This document shows, piece by piece, positions 58,501-60,536 of a stretch of 64,000 nt of DNA (positions are counted from its first letter, which is position 1; each line of letters opens with the position of its first letter). The notes under the pieces are model-generated. The model was given only the letters and a program-made list of their open reading frames with translations. It did no database searches and was not told the origin of the DNA. This stretch comes from Sipunculus nudus (taxonomy: Eukaryota > Annelida > Sipuncula > Golfingiida > Sipunculidae). Position numbers and translations under genes: made by a program. The stretch is taken from contig CM049311.1 in NCBI GenBank assembly GCA_026874595.1, forward strand, positions 40,057,676-40,121,675, written 5' to 3'.

Positions 58501-59278
58501 CTGGAGAAAATTACTACTTTATCTCTTGACCTGCATTGTATAACAACTCGGGGTAAACACGAAACGAGGTTATAAAATATTACGTAATGTGAACTTCAGA
58601 GTGAAAGGGCCAGTTTTAGTACCTAAAATAGTCAGGGTCAAGGTCATTGAACATATTTTTCTGCTGATATTAAAAAGAAGTAATATACCTGAATCCCACA
58701 TCCCTGTTGTCCATCTGTTTTTCTAAGCAAAGGCCTTGCAGATTCCCACATGCTTAAATGAAAGTACAAAACAAATTTGGTGAATTTAAAAAAAACCCTG
58801 AAAAATGTACATGTAATGAAAAAAAAAATACACTTACATGATTGTCATATATATCCTGCCAAGCTATTGAATACAGTGGTCCCTGCTTATAGTGACCATC
58901 TTCTCTGCCAAAGAAATCTACCTGAAATTGCAGATGGTGGTTAATCTACAGCATAAATGAATGTCACCTGTGGAGATAAAGGGCATTATACACAAAGATT
59001 TATTACAGAATAATTTTCCCTTTCACAAAGTTACAAATTTGAAACCCTCACAAACAAAAAGCTGACCACCTTATAGGCTAAGATTGTAAAAATGTTTAGT
59101 ATATGGAATTTACTGTGTAATATATGTAATATATATGTAATATGTTGATTTAATTTTGTGTTTCAGAGCCAAGGTATACAACAGAATGAAGCTGATGTTT
59201 GTAGGAGTCCAGGGAATTGGTAAAACCTCATTACTGCAGGCACTGAGGAGGGAGGGCAAAGGACAGTCAAAAGCCAAA
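2954..59278 (+). CDS. LRRK1: LRRK (LRRK1-type) leucine-rich repeat Ser/Thr kinase, N-terminal half, 10 exons
   Basis: Joining the ten exons gives 3228 nt in one open frame (1076 residues), with GT donors and AG acceptors and matching phases at every junction. Domains in order: ankyrin-type repeats with TPLH/SPLH/LPIH motifs (about 15-445); a conserved segment before the LRRs beginning INWHKLGL (about 492); leucine-rich repeats with LxxLxLSxNxLxxLP spacing (about 529-1015), interrupted by Ser/Pro/Lys-rich linkers; then MKLMFVG and the P-loop GVQGIGKT (1052-1059) opening the Roc GTPase domain. Ankyrin, LRR and Roc in this order is the LRRK plan, and the segment before the LRRs resembles human LRRK1 more than LRRK2. 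Family members are ROCO kinases that couple Roc-COR GTP binding to phosphorylation (Rab GTPases in vertebrates) at endolysosomal membranes. The rest of Roc, COR, kinase and the C-terminal region are off the right edge. About 1045 residues precede Roc, more than I recall for human LRRK1, as in invertebrate LRRKs. Introns reach 17-19 kb. The symbol is by homology; a single invertebrate LRRK is equally possible. Confidence 0.9.
3343..3383 (+). CDS. LRRK1: LRRK exon 2 (41-nt micro-exon)
   Basis: Pyrimidine tract and CAG at 3340-3342, donor CTG|GTATGT. Only 41 nt. With the last G of exon 1 it gives residues [14 protein letters not shown], which finish one ankyrin repeat (ADPN turn) and lead exactly into [10 protein letters not shown] of exon 3. 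It was not visible as an open frame on its own; the call rests on phase (1 to 0) and on ankyrin continuity. Confidence 0.85.
3486..4350 (+). mobile_element. Mutator-type MITE with long inverted repeats, 9-bp target duplication
   Basis: Ends TAGACAGGTACCC ... GGTACCAGTCTA, with long arms (GCTCTATTATGG, CATAGAGACAGGCGTAC and their complements). It is flanked by the exact 9-bp direct repeat ACAGATCAG (3477-3485 and 4351-4359). Terminal inverted repeats with a 9-bp duplication fit Mutator/MULE-like elements. It is non-autonomous, with no transposase frame, and carries a second MITE at 3691-4028. A sister copy in opposite orientation is at 34251-34789. Lies in LRRK intron 2. Confidence 0.8.
3691..4028. 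mobile_element. Harbinger-type MITE nested in the Mutator-type MITE
   Basis: Near-perfect inverted ends GGCCAAAAAAAATTAAAGG ... TTTTTTTATATTGGCC, continuing into GTATGGTTCTCAGGCAC and its complement. It is flanked by TTA on both sides (3688-3690, 4029-4031). The sister MITE at 34.25-34.79 kb preserves the uninterrupted site (CTTTCTTTAGTTATT on the minus strand) with a single TTA, proving a 3-bp TTA duplication, which is typical of PIF/Harbinger. Confidence 0.8.
4360..5220. other. AT-rich part of LRRK intron 2, nothing recognised
   Basis: No coding-like frame, terminal repeat or tandem structure seen. Confidence 0.5.
5222..6283 (+). repeat. Minisatellite 1: about 21 x 50 bp, copies of the exon 3 acceptor plus exon start
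   Basis: The unit is ATTTTATCATTATATACCAG (intron end) followed by 30 nt matching the first bases of exon 3 (ACACCATTACATGTGGCAG..., encoding [10 protein letters not shown]). The last unit is the functional exon start: after CAAGAT it continues into GCTGCAAACTTGG, whereas other units return to ATTTTATC. Some units vary (ACACAAG instead of ATACCAG, TTTTT insertions). Almost every unit keeps an AG after a T-rich tract, giving an array of decoy acceptors. Confidence 0.92.
6254..6419 (+). CDS. LRRK1: LRRK exon 3 (ankyrin; flanked on both sides by minisatellites of its own splice sites)
   Basis: Begins after TATATACCAG (6244-6253) in phase 0 with [20 protein letters not shown], a canonical ankyrin repeat, and ends GAACAGG|GTAAGTAA in phase 1. 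Residues 89-143. The correct acceptor is the last of about 21 near-identical acceptor copies in the 50-bp minisatellite. It is chosen because only here does the frame run on from [10 protein letters not shown] into AANLVDLLL, and because exon 2 ends in phase 0 at GGL. Confidence 0.88.
6440..15979 (+). repeat. Minisatellite 2: about 300 x 32 bp, derived from the exon 3 donor region
   Basis: Consensus unit CAGGGTCAGTAATCATCATC then ATACAGCATGAT. It begins about 20 bp after the exon 3 donor. The exon/intron junction (CAGGGTAAGTAAACAATATC then ATACAGCATGG) aligns along the whole unit, so the junction is effectively unit zero. Variants: CATGATCAG, CACCATCAG, CATGGTCAG, CATCATCAG and CAGAATGATCAG; GGGTCAG, GTGTCAG or the shortened GGGCAG; and a shortened CAGTTATCATCATAC. 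Variant order shows higher-order duplications (985-bp and 477-bp offsets). No frame of interest. Confidence 0.95.
15980..17090. other. LRRK intron 3 sequence, nothing recognised but one dispersed repeat
   Basis: AT-rich unique-looking sequence. About 16957-17058 repeats 2353-2452 and immediately precedes the HINE-B element. Confidence 0.45.
17091..18432 (+). mobile_element. HINE-B copy 1: Helitron-like element with 180-bp tandem core
   Basis: 5' end ATGCCCCCGCCACAAAGTGG...CGGGGCAT forms a hairpin, and GCCCCCGCC is matched inversely by GGCGGGGGC near the 3' end. The 3' end has hairpin GTGTC-ATTCC-GACAC, then AT and CTAG (18429-18432) followed by T. The core is about seven tandem units, the first four exactly 180 bp apart (ACNGACTTTTTTTCGCAATG at 17161, 17341, 17521, 17701), containing TTGACCTACTTTTGACC. 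TGTCCGTCCTTCCGTC follows the 5' hairpin. No protein coding. Terminal hairpins, short inverted ends, tandem core and CTAG-T point to a HINE-like element. Confidence 0.72.
18597..19450 (+). mobile_element. AGCTCAG-family element, degenerate
   Basis: Starts TTAAGCTCAGCTGACTAAAG, then ACATCCGTCCATTAACAGGGCAC, like the 48.3-kb copy, and shares internal sentences (CTACTAAACCCAAAACTGGGTCATTGTGAC-type, CATGCCAGAAATTAGGTC) with 25608-26310 and 48302-49750. The tail (about 19290-19450: CATTGTC...CTTCTGGTCACT, CTGCTGTCACAGG) recurs at about 35830-36000. Confidence 0.55.
19747..19791. repeat. (AT)n microsatellite
   Basis: About 22 AT repeats. Confidence 0.97.
19800..20558. other. Intron sequence with poly-C run and imperfect local duplication
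   Basis: A 22-base C run at 20066-20087 sits in a module (GTGTAGTAACACCATTGCC...ATTGAGTCCTTGCATC) that recurs imperfectly at about 20176-20240 (GTTGTAACTCCAATCATTAGCC...CAATTTAGTCCTTCC). No coding evidence. Confidence 0.5.
20560..22690 (+). mobile_element. AGCTCAG-family elements, two or more degenerate copies, with two perfect ERE palindromes
   Basis: Repeated sentence: GGGCACAAATTGTA, CCTAGAATCTTCTAAC, GGGAGGTCC, CTTGGAAACCTGAAATTAGGTC. An internal start is near 21471 (TTTAGCACAGCTGACTTTCAG, CGTCCTTCCGTCCGGACATC). The 3' terminus TTCAGCTGAGCATCATGGCC is near 22658-22690. AGGTCA-NNN-TGACCT occurs at 20721-20735 and 20879-20893. Confidence 0.6.
22691..23492. other. LRRK intron 3 sequence before exon 4, nothing recognised
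   Basis: AT-rich, no terminal repeats or coding-like frame seen. Confidence 0.45.
23493..23616 (+). CDS. LRRK1: LRRK exon 4 (ankyrin region)
   Basis: Acceptor TTGTTAG (AG 23491-23492), donor CTGCAA|GTAAGAA. With the last G of exon 3 it reads [20 protein letters not shown] and on to ASPLCK, open throughout; residues 144-184. It lies 17 kb from exon 3 across the large 32-bp minisatellite. It ends in phase 2 (AA), completed to Lys by the first base of exon 5. Confidence 0.85.
23810..25430 (+). repeat. Tandem array of about 280-bp units rich in AGGTCA half-sites
   Basis: Units alternate two half-modules of about 140 bp. One runs AAGGTCAAAGGTCAAGGCCAC, GAGCCATCTGTCCAAAAATTAG. The other runs GGGGTCATGAGGTCAAAGG, ACATCTTTAAAAAGATTGTGG, TTTCAGCCAAACATTTCATC. 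Nine clusters of AGGTCA-A-AGGTCA or a one-base variant lie near 24191, 24338, 24466, 24612, 24753, 24899, 25040, 25220 and 25364. Short frames in the array are repeat shadows. Confidence 0.85.
25499..25512. repeat. Poly-G run (14)
   Basis: Uninterrupted G run inside intron 4. Confidence 0.95.
25608..26310 (+). mobile_element. AGCTCAG-family element
   Basis: Starts TTTTTAGCTCAACTGACTG, TAAGTTATCTGAGCC (the family hairpin with changes), then CATTGTCCGTTAACAAGGC, CTACTACCTAAGCTGAAACTGG and GGTCATTGTGACTTTGTTCC, as in the 18.6- and 48.3-kb copies. No CCGTC array survives. The end is near 26300 (GTCTAGTTTTC). Confidence 0.6.
26588..27425 (+). mobile_element. HINE-A copy 2 (complete but degenerate)
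   Basis: 5' end ATTGTACCCGCCAAAAC followed by TTTGCAGATACTATGTTTTTGAC as in copies 4 and 5. A perfect DR1 on the minus strand (TGACCTCTGACCT, 26767-26779) lies in the 5' module. Then palindrome-bearing units. The 3' hairpin is decayed (CATAGTCGCTTTTCTACTACCC, ending TTAG near 27424). Confidence 0.65.
27590..28197 (+). mobile_element. HINE-A copy 3 (5'-truncated)
   Basis: Two tandem units (palindrome near 27760, decayed ones near 27610 and 27892) and an intact 3' end: GTAGTCG-CTTGT-CGACTAC, then CTAG at 28194-28197 followed by T. Confidence 0.7.
28198..29414. other. LRRK intron 4, right part
   Basis: AT-rich. About 28718-28752 holds an AGCTCAG-family 3' end (CAGCTGGGCGTCGTGACCC...GGCCCCTTGTTT). 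Otherwise nothing recognised; the open frame at 28332-28586 has no coding features. Confidence 0.45.
29415..29559 (+). CDS. LRRK1: LRRK exon 5 (ankyrin repeats)
   Basis: Acceptor TTTATTCCAG (AG 29413-29414), donor CTGCAG|GTACAG. Encodes residues 185-233: [18 protein letters not shown], then [20 protein letters not shown]. These are two clear ankyrin helix pairs with the SPLHAAC signature. Phase 2 in, phase 0 out. Confidence 0.9.
29560..29913. other. LRRK intron 5 (354 bp)
   Basis: Short intron between GTACAG donor and TTGTGGCAG acceptor. No other feature. Confidence 0.85.
29914..31784 (+). CDS. LRRK1: LRRK exon 6 (1871 nt: last ankyrins, linker, most LRRs)
   Basis: Acceptor TATTTGTGGCAG (AG 29912-29913), donor CAAGAG|GTATGT. 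The open frame extends upstream to 29839, but the acceptor and continuity with exon 5 (LVLQ then YYPELM) place the start at 29914. Residues 234-857: ankyrins with [23 protein letters not shown] and LTPLLIAVQ; the LRRK1-like [17 protein letters not shown]; then LRRs such as [30 protein letters not shown] and [15 protein letters not shown]. Residues about 668-738 are Ser/Pro/Gly/Lys-rich and probably disordered. RIKRSVSID (about 750) is a basophilic-kinase or 14-3-3-like sequence, a suggestion only. Phase 0 in, phase 2 out. Confidence 0.95.
31922..32110 (+). mobile_element. AGCTCAG-family 5' end fragment
   Basis: TTTTTAGCTGAGCTAACTGA, TAATCATCTGAGCTATGGCC resembles the family's terminal hairpin, followed by CTTTTGTCTGTCAACCATCC in place of the CCGTC array. 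Confidence 0.45.
32185..32445. repeat. Two-copy direct repeat, about 183-bp spacing
   Basis: TTCAATCTGTTCATCTCATG, TTTAACACCCAGTCTTTTCC and CACCCAATCTTA at 32193-32268 recur at 32373-32442. Confidence 0.7.
32446..33220. other. Intron 6 sequence, nothing recognised
   Basis: AT-rich, without terminal repeats or coding-like frames. Confidence 0.45.
33500..33690 (+). pseudogene. Possible decayed THAP-type zinc finger fragment
   Basis: The frame around 33535-33660 reads CNNSCALKC, then [12 protein letters not shown], a stop, then [15 protein letters not shown] domain has C-x2-4-C, a mid-domain Trp and a C-x2-H-F near its end; here the last Cys would be Arg (CGC for TGC) and a TAG interrupts. It sits in a CpG-richer block (about 33230-34090) unlike the surrounding intron. 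A minus-strand open frame (33673-33933) has no recognised match. It may be coincidence or part of an unrecognised DNA transposon. Confidence 0.22.
34251..34789 (-). mobile_element. Mutator-type MITE, second copy, 9-bp target duplication
   Basis: Ends TAGACTGGTACCCCGC ... GGTACCAGTCTA, flanked by the exact repeat ACAGAGCTT (34242-34250 and 34790-34798). Inverted relative to the 3486-4350 copy, and without the Harbinger insertion, so it preserves that empty site. LRRK intron 6. Confidence 0.82.
34806..35145. repeat. Two-copy tandem repeat, about 173 bp
   Basis: GATGTCATTTGACCTTTCCC, GGTGAATTTGAT, CTTTGCCAATTATACTCAGC, ATGTCCCAGT and TAGATCGAAAAAA each occur twice in the same order. Confidence 0.8.
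35146..36900. other. Intron 6, right part, with AGCTCAG-family fragments
   Basis: About 35797-36000 has a family-type end (TTCAGCTGAGAGACTTGAC) and a segment shared with 19290-19450 (CTTCTGGTCACT, CTGCTGTCACAGG). A second end-like motif is at about 36757 (ATTCAGCTGAGCATTATGGCC). A C run lies near 36584. No gene seen. Confidence 0.45.
36901..37120 (+). CDS. LRRK1: LRRK exon 7 (Ser-rich linker and LRR)
   Basis: Acceptor GTGTTTTAG (AG 36899-36900), donor CAGACA|GTGAGTATG. Residues 857-930 include a Ser/Arg-rich start ([11 protein letters not shown]), the LRR unit [19 protein letters not shown] and an acidic/Ser/Pro tail. Phase 2 in, phase 0 out. The frame stays open past the donor through a 29-bp minisatellite to a stop at 38207-38209. 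I take the strong GTGAGT donor as the true end because exon 8 continues in phase 0. Confidence 0.87.
37141..38205 (+). repeat. Minisatellite 3: about 36 x 29 bp just after the exon 7 donor
   Basis: Unit CCACGGTCCCCCAAAACACT then CACACCATA, with CCAAGG and CCACAG variants and shortened units. Starts about 20 bp after donor 37121. No stop occurs in the exon 7 frame until TAG 38207-38209, so intron retention would give a roughly 360-residue His/Pro/Thr-rich tail. Frames on both strands here are repeat translations and are not annotated as genes. Confidence 0.93.
38206..38570. other. Intron 7, nothing recognised
   Basis: Sequence between minisatellite 3 and the LINE relic; no structure seen. Confidence 0.4.
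38572..39840 (+). pseudogene. L1-like LINE ORF1 relic, interrupted by a hAT MITE
   Basis: Begins ATG with a basic [20 protein letters not shown]-type start, then several frames with coiled-coil-like Glu/Lys/Leu-rich text ([15 protein letters not shown] type) and, after the hAT insertion, [14 protein letters not shown]-like and [16 protein letters not shown]-like segments. These fit the L1 ORF1p RNA-recognition region. Frameshifts and stops throughout. Probably the 5' part of the same element as the reverse transcriptase at 43190. Confidence 0.5.
38991..39375. mobile_element. hAT-type MITE
   Basis: 385 bp with inverted ends TAGGGCTGAAA ... TTTCAGCCCTA, flanked by 8-bp repeats CTGAATTC (38983-38990) and GTGAATTC (39376-39383), 7 of 8 matching. 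TAGGGCTG ends plus an 8-bp duplication fit hAT. It interrupts the LINE ORF1 relic. Confidence 0.82.
39841..40918. other. AT-rich intron 7 sequence, possibly decayed LINE
   Basis: No recognisable endonuclease or other domain. It lies between ORF1-like and RT-like relics, so it may be eroded LINE. Confidence 0.35.
40919..42786 (+). mobile_element. HINE-B copy 2, carrying a nested element
   Basis: Same ends as copy 1: ATGCCCCCGCCACAAAGTGG hairpin, GTCATTCC repeats, about four exact 180-bp units (first at 41006, next at 41186), then GGCGGGGGCATTCGTGTC, hairpin GTGTC-GTACT-GACAC and CTAG at 42783-42786 followed by T. The fifth unit is interrupted by the element at 41737-42399. Confidence 0.78.
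41737..42399 (+). mobile_element. HINE-C: nested Helitron-like element
   Basis: Starts about AGCCCTCAGCTCATAGGCTG, then a TGTCCGTC-type array (41780-41821). It has two internal modules with GGATATCTC, AAGATGGGTGA and a palindrome variant GGTGGCGTCACC (42081), and ends ATATTCTAG (42396-42399) followed by T. The flanking HINE-B unit resumes at TTCGCAATGC, so the boundaries are fixed by the interrupted repeat to within a few bases. Confidence 0.6.
42787..43189. other. Intron 7, possibly upstream LINE sequence
   Basis: AT-rich. The right end (GGGTTTTTGACTGCATCTCAG) may be the segment just before the reverse transcriptase. Confidence 0.35.
43190..44824 (+). pseudogene. L1-like reverse transcriptase (ORF2) relic
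   Basis: Broken frames read, in order, [20 protein letters not shown] (RT block), [65 protein letters not shown] and [10 protein letters not shown] (43745-43759). The catalytic YADD box is YAND, so the second-strand Asp is lost; many stops are present. LINE-type (L1-like) order. Its 3' continuation appears beyond the minus-strand HINE-A insertion (about 46511-46640). Confidence 0.8.
44825..46510 (-). mobile_element. HINE-A copy 5, minus strand, inserted in the LINE relic
   Basis: Read on the minus strand it starts near 46510 with ATTGTATCCGCCAAATC, has 280-bp-type units with GGTGGCGCCACC, and ends with the hairpin GTAGTCT-CTTGT-CGACTAC and CTAG (44825-44828) followed by T. A perfect DR1 (AGGTCAGAGGTCA) is at 46329-46341. 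An internal partial duplication is at about 45430-45690. Open frames in it are repeat shadows. Confidence 0.78.
46800..48120. other. CpG-richer block in intron 7
   Basis: Base composition differs from the surrounding AT-rich intron (CAATCGACG, GGGGCCGACGACGCAAATCC, CAGCCGCGGGTCC, AACACGCGG). Contains CCAATCGCAAGG near 46891 and the coding-like stretch at 47190-47660. It may be a recent insertion of an unrecognised element or a nested gene's first exon. Confidence 0.4.
47190..47660 (+). CDS. Hypothetical coding-like segment nested in LRRK intron 7
   Basis: Not recognised. The frame 47064-47660 is open, and its middle (about 47230-47500) looks coding: mixed codons with C/G third positions, a basic patch [20 protein letters not shown], then acidic [18 protein letters not shown]. 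The first 40 residues and the last 40 look like non-coding translation. It could be a first exon of a nested gene, a transposon ORF fragment or chance. The exact start and any splice sites are uncertain. Confidence 0.28.
   Translation, partial: LLYNKMLHIPTITSMIFKLSTPQQINITPISNETTRGRRRKSRMPLKELQQLNDIKKSQRAEPTSVIKLMAGDDESSDDGISMFTHEGKPEADTYRLWQCYHLNAQLSAAVVLPSNKQKVKILHMTCMCMRDLNINFIYFTWIAQLLTITNTRHSP
48297..49760 (+). mobile_element. AGCTCAG-family elements, two head-to-tail modules
   Basis: Terminal hairpin AGCTCAGCTGACT-ATA-AGTCATCTGAGCT (48302-48330), then a CCGTC array (48345-48391) and the family text (GGCACGTTTTGAAACCGTAAG, AACCTCAATTTTTTATTAAAAAC, TACATGCCAGAAATTATGTC, GCCCAACTTTGACCATGGCAC). 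A second module begins near 49100 and repeats the same text about 670 bp later. Confidence 0.72.
49761..50699. other. AT-rich intron 7 sequence, nothing recognised
   Basis: No terminal repeats, no coding-like frame. Confidence 0.45.
50700..50937 (+). repeat. AGCTCAG-family 3' end (pair of 2511-2755)
   Basis: CAAGTCAAAATCTGTGTGACA through AACAGCTGAGCGTCGTGACCC, ATAGGTCCCTTGTTTTTT; same order as 2511-2755. Confidence 0.65.
50938..51950. other. AT-rich intron sequence with a 3-copy short tandem repeat
   Basis: CATTGATATACTCAACAGAT, AATACTTTATC occurs at 51464, 51509 and 51557. Otherwise nothing recognised. Confidence 0.5.
51955..52919 (+). repeat. Tandem array, six units of about 140-150 bp
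   Basis: Units begin CCATATTGGAATTCCRACAGG (near 51989, 52130, 52277, 52424, 52569, 52718) and contain GGTACCAATCATCCCTGTGA, GGAAAGCTGCAGTATG and ATCGCGCATGAAAGAAAATC. The right end has GGAAAGACGGAAGGACAGAC, like the complement of a TGTCCGTC array, so this is probably the tail of a minus-strand element of the same kind. It is directly followed by HINE-A copy 4. Confidence 0.75.
52920..54679 (+). mobile_element. HINE-A copy 4: complete Helitron-like element with exact 280-bp units
   Basis: 5' end TTGTATCCGCCAAAACGAAG then TTTTGCGGATAC forms a hairpin. A CCGCCGCGGCCGC stretch and the minus-strand DR1 (53101-53113) follow. The unit landmark GGTGGCGCCA is at 53251, 53531, 53811 and 54091, exactly 280 bp apart, each unit with two GGTGGCGCCACC. 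The 3' end TTTTGGCGGATACACG mirrors the 5' GTATCCGCCAAAA, followed by GTAGTCG-CTTGT-CGACTAC and CTAG (54676-54679) before T. Best-preserved copy. Confidence 0.82.
54785..54915 (+). repeat. Possible tRNA-derived SINE head
   Basis: TAGTGAAGCGGTTGGTTCGC resembles a pol III A box in a D-arm context, and GCGTTTGATTCCCGG about 40 bp later resembles a B box (GGTTCRANNCC). Spacing suits a tRNA-like head, but no complete cloverleaf could be drawn, so it is not called a tRNA gene. Confidence 0.4.
54926..55826 (+). mobile_element. AGCTCAG-family element with two perfect ERE palindromes and a (TTA)n tract
   Basis: About four units of roughly 150 bp: CCTAGAATCTTCTAAT, GGGAGGTCCTAGGCAAAT, CCTTGGAAACCTGAAATTAG, GTGACCTACATTTTGTGACC. 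AGGTCATGGTGACCT at 55085-55099 and 55242-55256. The family 3' end TTAGCTGAGCATCATGGCCC is at about 55790-55826. Confidence 0.68.
55498..55558. repeat. (TTA)n microsatellite
   Basis: About 20 TTA repeats inside the AGCTCAG-family element. The poly-Tyr frame over it is an artefact. Confidence 0.97.
55827..56374. other. End of intron 7 before exon 8
   Basis: Another AGCTCAG-family 3' end at about 55990-56030 (TTCAGCTGAGCAGCATGACCC...GGTCCCTTGTTC). The rest is unrecognised intron ending in the exon 8 acceptor. Confidence 0.5.
56375..56554 (+). CDS. LRRK1: LRRK exon 8 (LRR)
   Basis: Acceptor TTGTGTTTCAG (AG 56373-56374), donor AAAGAG|GTGAGG; 180 nt, phase 0 both sides. Residues 931-990 hold a Ser/Gln-rich start and two LRRs, [18 protein letters not shown] and [13 protein letters not shown]. 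It is separated from exon 7 by a 19-kb intron full of mobile elements. Confidence 0.92.
56606..57684. mobile_element. Tc1/mariner (pogo/Tigger-like) non-autonomous element
   Basis: Inverted ends CAGTGAAACCTCGTTGTGTG ... CACAACGAGGTTCCACTG flanked by TA (56604-56605, 57685-57686), 1079 bp. CAGTGRAACCTCGTT ends with a TA duplication fit the pogo branch. Interior has two similar blocks (GCACGGCCCATCA..., GCACGGTCCAACA..., each followed by GATGACCAGT), a (CT)n tract at 57369-57406 and no transposase frame. Lies in LRRK intron 8. Confidence 0.8.
57687..58045. other. Intron 8, right part
   Basis: No feature other than a short GATGAT repeat near 57978. Confidence 0.5.
58046..58191 (+). CDS. LRRK1: LRRK exon 9 (last LRR and linker to Roc)
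   Basis: Acceptor TTTCTGCAG (AG 58044-58045), donor GGATGA|GTCAGT. Residues 991-1038: [18 protein letters not shown], very like the human LRRK1 stretch just before Roc, then [11 protein letters not shown]. Phase 0 in, phase 2 out. The donor is suboptimal (GTCAGT). Reading through it adds 16 codons before TGA 58238-58240, so an intron-retained form would end before Roc. Confidence 0.88.
58192..59166. other. LRRK intron 9 (975 bp)
   Basis: In frame with exon 9 until TGA 58238-58240. No mobile element recognised. Confidence 0.75.
59167..59278 (+). CDS. LRRK1: LRRK exon 10 (start of Roc GTPase domain, P-loop)
   Basis: Acceptor TTGTGTTTCAG (AG 59165-59166), donor GCCAAA|GTGAGTAGG. Residues 1039-1076: [20 protein letters not shown]. 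This is the first beta strand, the Walker A motif GxxxxGKT and the first helix of the Roc domain, which closely match the equivalent stretch of LRRK1/LRRK2. Phase 2 in, phase 0 out. The following exon (switch I, DTAG-like motif) is not found in 59279-64000. Confidence 0.92.
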
Positions 59279-60535
59279 GTGAGTAGGAACACATCCATAC
59301 AAAATCAAGGAAACACTCACTGACTTTATTGAAAAATAAGTTCTATAGACCTGAAAAAATAGATGAAATGATGAAGTTGTATCCTTTGAGAAAGTTTAAA
59401 GAAGTGTTAAGAAATGGAAAGTCAGAATGTTAAGAAATAAATTACTGTACATTGCAGTATTTTACACATAAAACAAACATGCATATACACTGCCAAAAAT
59501 CACTTTCTTTTAATGAGAAAAAAAACTTGATATAAGTAAAATATCATTGGGAGTGAGGCAAGAAATATTTCCTTAAATATAATCTAGAAAATTTTACTTG
59601 AAAAACTAGAAATATTTTCTTGCTAGGACCTAAGAAAAAACAAGGAAATTTATCTTAAATAAGTAAATTGAACTTAAAATAAGGAATAGTTTCTTAAAAA
59701 TATTTTCTTGTTTTAAGTCATTTGGGAGTGGGGTAGGAAAATTTATCTATTATTCCGAATGTTTAAGGAATATTTACTTACTCAAGGAAAATATCCTTAA
59801 GCAAGAAAGGGATCCTAAAATCACCCTTAATGCAATATGCATGCATTGTAGCAATGCAAATGCATGCAGTGAACTAAAAATCAAAGCATATTATATAATT
59901 GATCAATGTATATGAAATCAGTTATCCCATATTTGGATCCTACAATGACTAATACTTTAAAGTACTTACATGAGATTACTGTCAATCTATCATGCTTAAA
60001 AAAAGTTTCATGTAATCTATAAAATTTATTTACATTACTCATCATGAAATAAGTACCTGTGACAAATACAATATGCAAAACTTTAATTCTCAAGTGAGCT
60101 ATATGTTGTATTAAAGGAAATGACCAGCGATATGAACATAAATAAATATTAATTTTTACATAGTGTATATCCCTGCTGATTTCTCAGGCAGAATTTGCTA
60201 TATAATTCTGAAAATTTATTTAATTCTACATTAAGGATAGTTTCATCCTATACAAGACCCATAAGGCTACCTACAATAATTTTTGCACCTTGTATATCCC
60301 TGATTATTTCTCAAGAGGGGTTTGACATATCAGATAGAAAATGGGCATGTTTATACATTTCAGATAGCTATATCATTTACAAGACTTTGTGGTACAAACT
60401 ACAATTGTTTTGGGTTTCATACATCTGTGCAGCTCAAGATGGGTTTGAATTCATATCATACACCTATAACTATTTTACTGCAATCCATGCCAGTGTTTCA
60501 GGAGTGATATTTGTGTCATTGATGCTTGTACTTTT
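59279..60535. other. Start of intron 10, AT-rich
   Basis: About 59500-59820 is a low-complexity block of repeated TTTCTTG, TTAAATA and AAGGAAAT phrases. No coding exon of the Roc domain was found. Confidence 0.5.
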
Positions 60536-60536
60536 T